Positions 15,371 to 16,897 of a stretch of DNA of 16,897 bases are shown piece by piece. The stretch is from JAAYYM01 sp964638005 (GTDB lineage: Bacteria > Bacillota > Clostridia > Lachnospirales > Lachnospiraceae), in contig CAZWXS010000048.1 of the NCBI GenBank assembly GCA_964638005.1, positions 1 to 16,897 of the forward strand, given 5' to 3'. Numbering within the stretch: position 1 is the stretch's first letter; the number at the start of each line of letters is the position of its first letter. A model generated the notes under the pieces. It made no database searches and was not told the origin of the DNA. It saw nothing but the letters and a program-made list of their open reading frames with translations. Position numbers and translations under genes: made by a program.

Positions 15371-15379
15371 TGTGTATAA
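15371..15379 (-). promoter_or_regulatory. DnaA box TTATACACA just after the dnaA stop
   Basis: A full match to TTATNCACA beginning one base after the dnaA stop codon, in the same direction as the trio-proximal boxes. Confidence 0.65.
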
Positions 15380-15380
15380 T

Positions 15381-16742
15381 CTAATTTGGATTGATCTTTT
15401 TAATAATAGTGTCGATTGTAGCTTTTAATGTAGGATTTGATTCAATATCTGCAGCTACTTTTTTATGACCGTGTATAATCGTTGTGTGATCTTTTTTTCC
15501 AAGTAATTTTGCAACAGCGGTCAAAGGAGTTTCTGTCATTTCTCTGCAAAGATACATTACAATCTGTCGAGGAACGACTACTTCGGAATTTCTTTTCTTT
15601 GACAATATGTCTGAGGATTGTATATTAAAGTGTTCAGAAACTACTTCAATAATAAATTGAGGAGTAATTGCTTTAGGAAGATTAGGAGATATAATGTCTT
15701 TTAATGCTTCTTCTGCAAGTTCCATATTGATTTCTCTTTTTTCAAGATTAGAAAAAGCAATTAATTTATTTAAGGCTCCTTCTAATTCTCTGATATTTGA
15801 TTTTACATTGTTTGCAATGTATTTGATGATTTCATCATCAATATCATATCCGTCCATTTCTTCTTTTTTGCGAAGGATTGCCATTCTGGTTTCATAATCA
15901 GGAGATTGAATATCAGCAATCAGACCCCATTCAAATCTTGAACGAAGTCTTTCCTCTAATGTTTCCATATCTTTTGGTGGTCTGTCTGATGAAAGGATAA
16001 TCTGTTTCTTTTCACCATGTAATTGATTAAATGTATGGAAAAATTCTTCCTGAGTACTTTCTTTTCCTATTATAAACTGAACATCATCCAGTAATAATAC
16101 ATCTACATTTCTATACTTTTCTCTGAATTTTGACATTGCAGTAGGTGAATTATTACCAATCCTGATTGTTTCGATTACTTCATTTGTAAATGTTTCAGAA
16201 GTCACATAAAGTACTTTTGCATTAGGATTATTATTAATAATGAAGTGAGCAATTGAATGCATTAAATGTGTCTTGCCTAATCCTACTCCTCCGTACAGAA
16301 AAAGAGGATTATATATTTCTCCGGGAGACTCAGCAACAGCCAGTGCTGCAGAATGAGCAAACTTATTATTACCTCCGACAACAAATGTGTCGAAAGTATA
16401 TTTTGAATTCAAGTTTGCTTTTTCACATTCGGTGCTATTTTCTGATTTGGAATTTCCTTTTGATTTATTAGCTCTTGCAATATCTTTTTCTAATATAAAT
16501 TCGACTTCATAAACCTTGTGCATAGTTTCTGCAATTGCAACTTTGAAAGGAAGAGAATATTTATTACTGATATAAGTTAATGAATGTTCTTGATCGGAAG
16601 GAATTAAAATAGTAACAAAATTATCCTTCACATTGAATAGTTGAAGAGGAAGAATCCAAGTATTATAAGAAATATCAGAAAGATCATGTTCCTTTCTGAG
16701 TGATTCCTTTATTTCATTCCATTTTTCTTTAAAGGCTTCCAT
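15381..16742 (-). CDS. dnaA: Chromosomal replication initiator protein DnaA
   Basis: The AAA+ initiator that binds DnaA boxes and opens oriC, 453 residues from the chosen start. Domain I (about 1-80) has the usual WNEIKESL and YNTWILPL segments, and a short poorly conserved linker follows (about 90-113). The AAA+ domain shows YTFDTFVVGGNN, Walker A GGVGLGKT at 151-158, Walker B LLLDD at 216-220, sensor SSDRPP near 251 and RLRSRFEWGL near 266. Domain IV holds the DNA-binding signature KKDHTTIIHGHKKV at 426-439. The frame opens six codons earlier, but GGGAG stands eight bases before the ATG at 16742, which is preferred. It is transcribed towards the origin from a promoter at 16781-16809. Confidence 0.97.
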   Translation of the reverse strand: MEAFKEKWNEIKESLRKEHDLSDISYNTWILPLQLFNVKDNFVTILIPSDQEHSLTYISNKYSLPFKVAIAETMHKVYEVEFILEKDIARANKSKGNSKSENSTECEKANLNSKYTFDTFVVGGNNKFAHSAALAVAESPGEIYNPLFLYGGVGLGKTHLMHSIAHFIINNNPNAKVLYVTSETFTNEVIETIRIGNNSPTAMSKFREKYRNVDVLLLDDVQFIIGKESTQEEFFHTFNQLHGEKKQIILSSDRPPKDMETLEERLRSRFEWGLIADIQSPDYETRMAILRKKEEMDGYDIDDEIIKYIANNVKSNIRELEGALNKLIAFSNLEKREINMELAEEALKDIISPNLPKAITPQFIIEVVSEHFNIQSSDILSKKRNSEVVVPRQIVMYLCREMTETPLTAVAKLLGKKDHTTIIHGHKKVAADIESNPTLKATIDTIIKKINPN

Positions 16743-16780
16743 TGCAAATTCTCCCAACATAAAAAAATCTATCCTTTTCT

Positions 16781-16809
16781 ATATTAAACTACTTTCCGAA
16801 AAATTTCAA
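16781..16809 (-). promoter_or_regulatory. Probable SigA promoter of dnaA
   Basis: On the minus strand, TTGAAA (16809-16804), a 17-bp spacer and TAATAT (16786-16781) are seen, with transcription expected to start near 16774, about 30 bases before the dnaA start codon. The region is AT-rich, so chance matches are a risk. Confidence 0.5.
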
Positions 16810-16897
16810 TATTTTCTTATTTACAATAAATTACTACTTAATTATTTTAGTTAACATATTATTGATATATTTTTTGATTATGTGAATGAAGTAAAAA
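16810..16897. other. AT-rich region upstream of dnaA, no gene seen
   Basis: Nearly all A/T. One sequence close to a DnaA box is present (TCATTCACA on the minus strand, 16889-16881, one mismatch), which could belong to autoregulation of dnaA or to an upstream origin part lying beyond the window. No open reading frame of note. Confidence 0.4.

Larger units (their letters stand above)
15134..15379. other. oriC: Replication origin oriC (dnaA-dnaN intergenic unwinding region)
   Basis: An AT-rich gap of 246 bases between dnaA and dnaN. It holds five DnaA boxes, a six-unit DnaA-trio array, an adjoining stretch of nearly pure A/T (about 15145-15185), and two neighbouring inverted repeats (15279-15312). 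In Bacillus the same gap contains the DNA-unwinding element, with DnaA boxes followed by trios in the same polarity. The order box, one G/C base pair, trios, AT-rich tract fits that model. A further box cluster upstream of dnaA, as in bipartite origins, cannot be judged because the window ends 155 bases before dnaA. Confidence 0.85.

Noticed and set aside
15470..15478. DnaA box-like TTATACACG inside dnaA
   Set aside because: It encodes the invariant TIIHG segment of the DnaA signature, and the last base departs from consensus, so coding constraint explains it.
2975..16885. A 15-base sequence TTTTTGATTATGTGA occurring upstream of yfhO copy 1 (minus, 2989-2975) and upstream of dnaA (plus, 16871-16885)
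   Set aside because: In AT-rich DNA of this length some shared 15-mers are expected by chance, and the surroundings share nothing else.

Overview
The window is a compact, almost fully coding stretch of a low-GC Firmicutes chromosome. Every gene lies on the minus strand. The order dnaA-dnaN-S4-recF-gyrB-gyrA, the two-subunit class I fumarase and the paired YfhO membrane proteins suggest class Clostridia, perhaps Lachnospiraceae. That placement is inferred from gene order and protein character; no database search was made.

Right part (about 8.1-16.9 kb): the replication-origin region. dnaA is followed by a 246-bp AT-rich gap with several DnaA boxes and a six-unit DnaA-trio array, the hallmark of the strand-opening element of Firmicutes origins. 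Then come dnaN, a 70-residue S4 RNA-binding protein, recF, gyrB and gyrA, tightly packed, ending at a hairpin terminator. The remB gene that lies between recF and gyrB in Bacillus is absent.

Middle part (5.9-8.0 kb): the alpha and beta subunits of a [4Fe-4S] class I fumarate hydratase, followed with a 4-bp overlap by a PlsC-family acyltransferase. The first of two large YfhO-family membrane proteins follows 19 bp later, so these four genes look like one operon.

Left part (1-5.9 kb): the second yfhO paralogue, separated from the first by a tRNA-Ser(GCU) gene that has its own consensus promoter and terminator. The -35 box of the tRNA promoter contains the stop codon of the upstream yfhO. Ten bases after the stop of the second yfhO begins another near-consensus promoter (P1), then a long hairpin, then a second promoter (P2) behind an A-tract. 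A boxA-like leader follows, of the type that precedes 16S rRNA genes. An rRNA operon therefore probably starts just beyond position 1, about 15 kb from the origin and co-oriented with the fork.

In several replication genes the longest open frame begins at or upstream of the Shine-Dalgarno sequence, so starts were trimmed to the first codon properly spaced from it. No insertion sequence, prophage, CRISPR array or defence system was seen. The most informative signals are the origin architecture, the promoters nested against yfhO stop codons, and the promoter-hairpin element before the rRNA leader.
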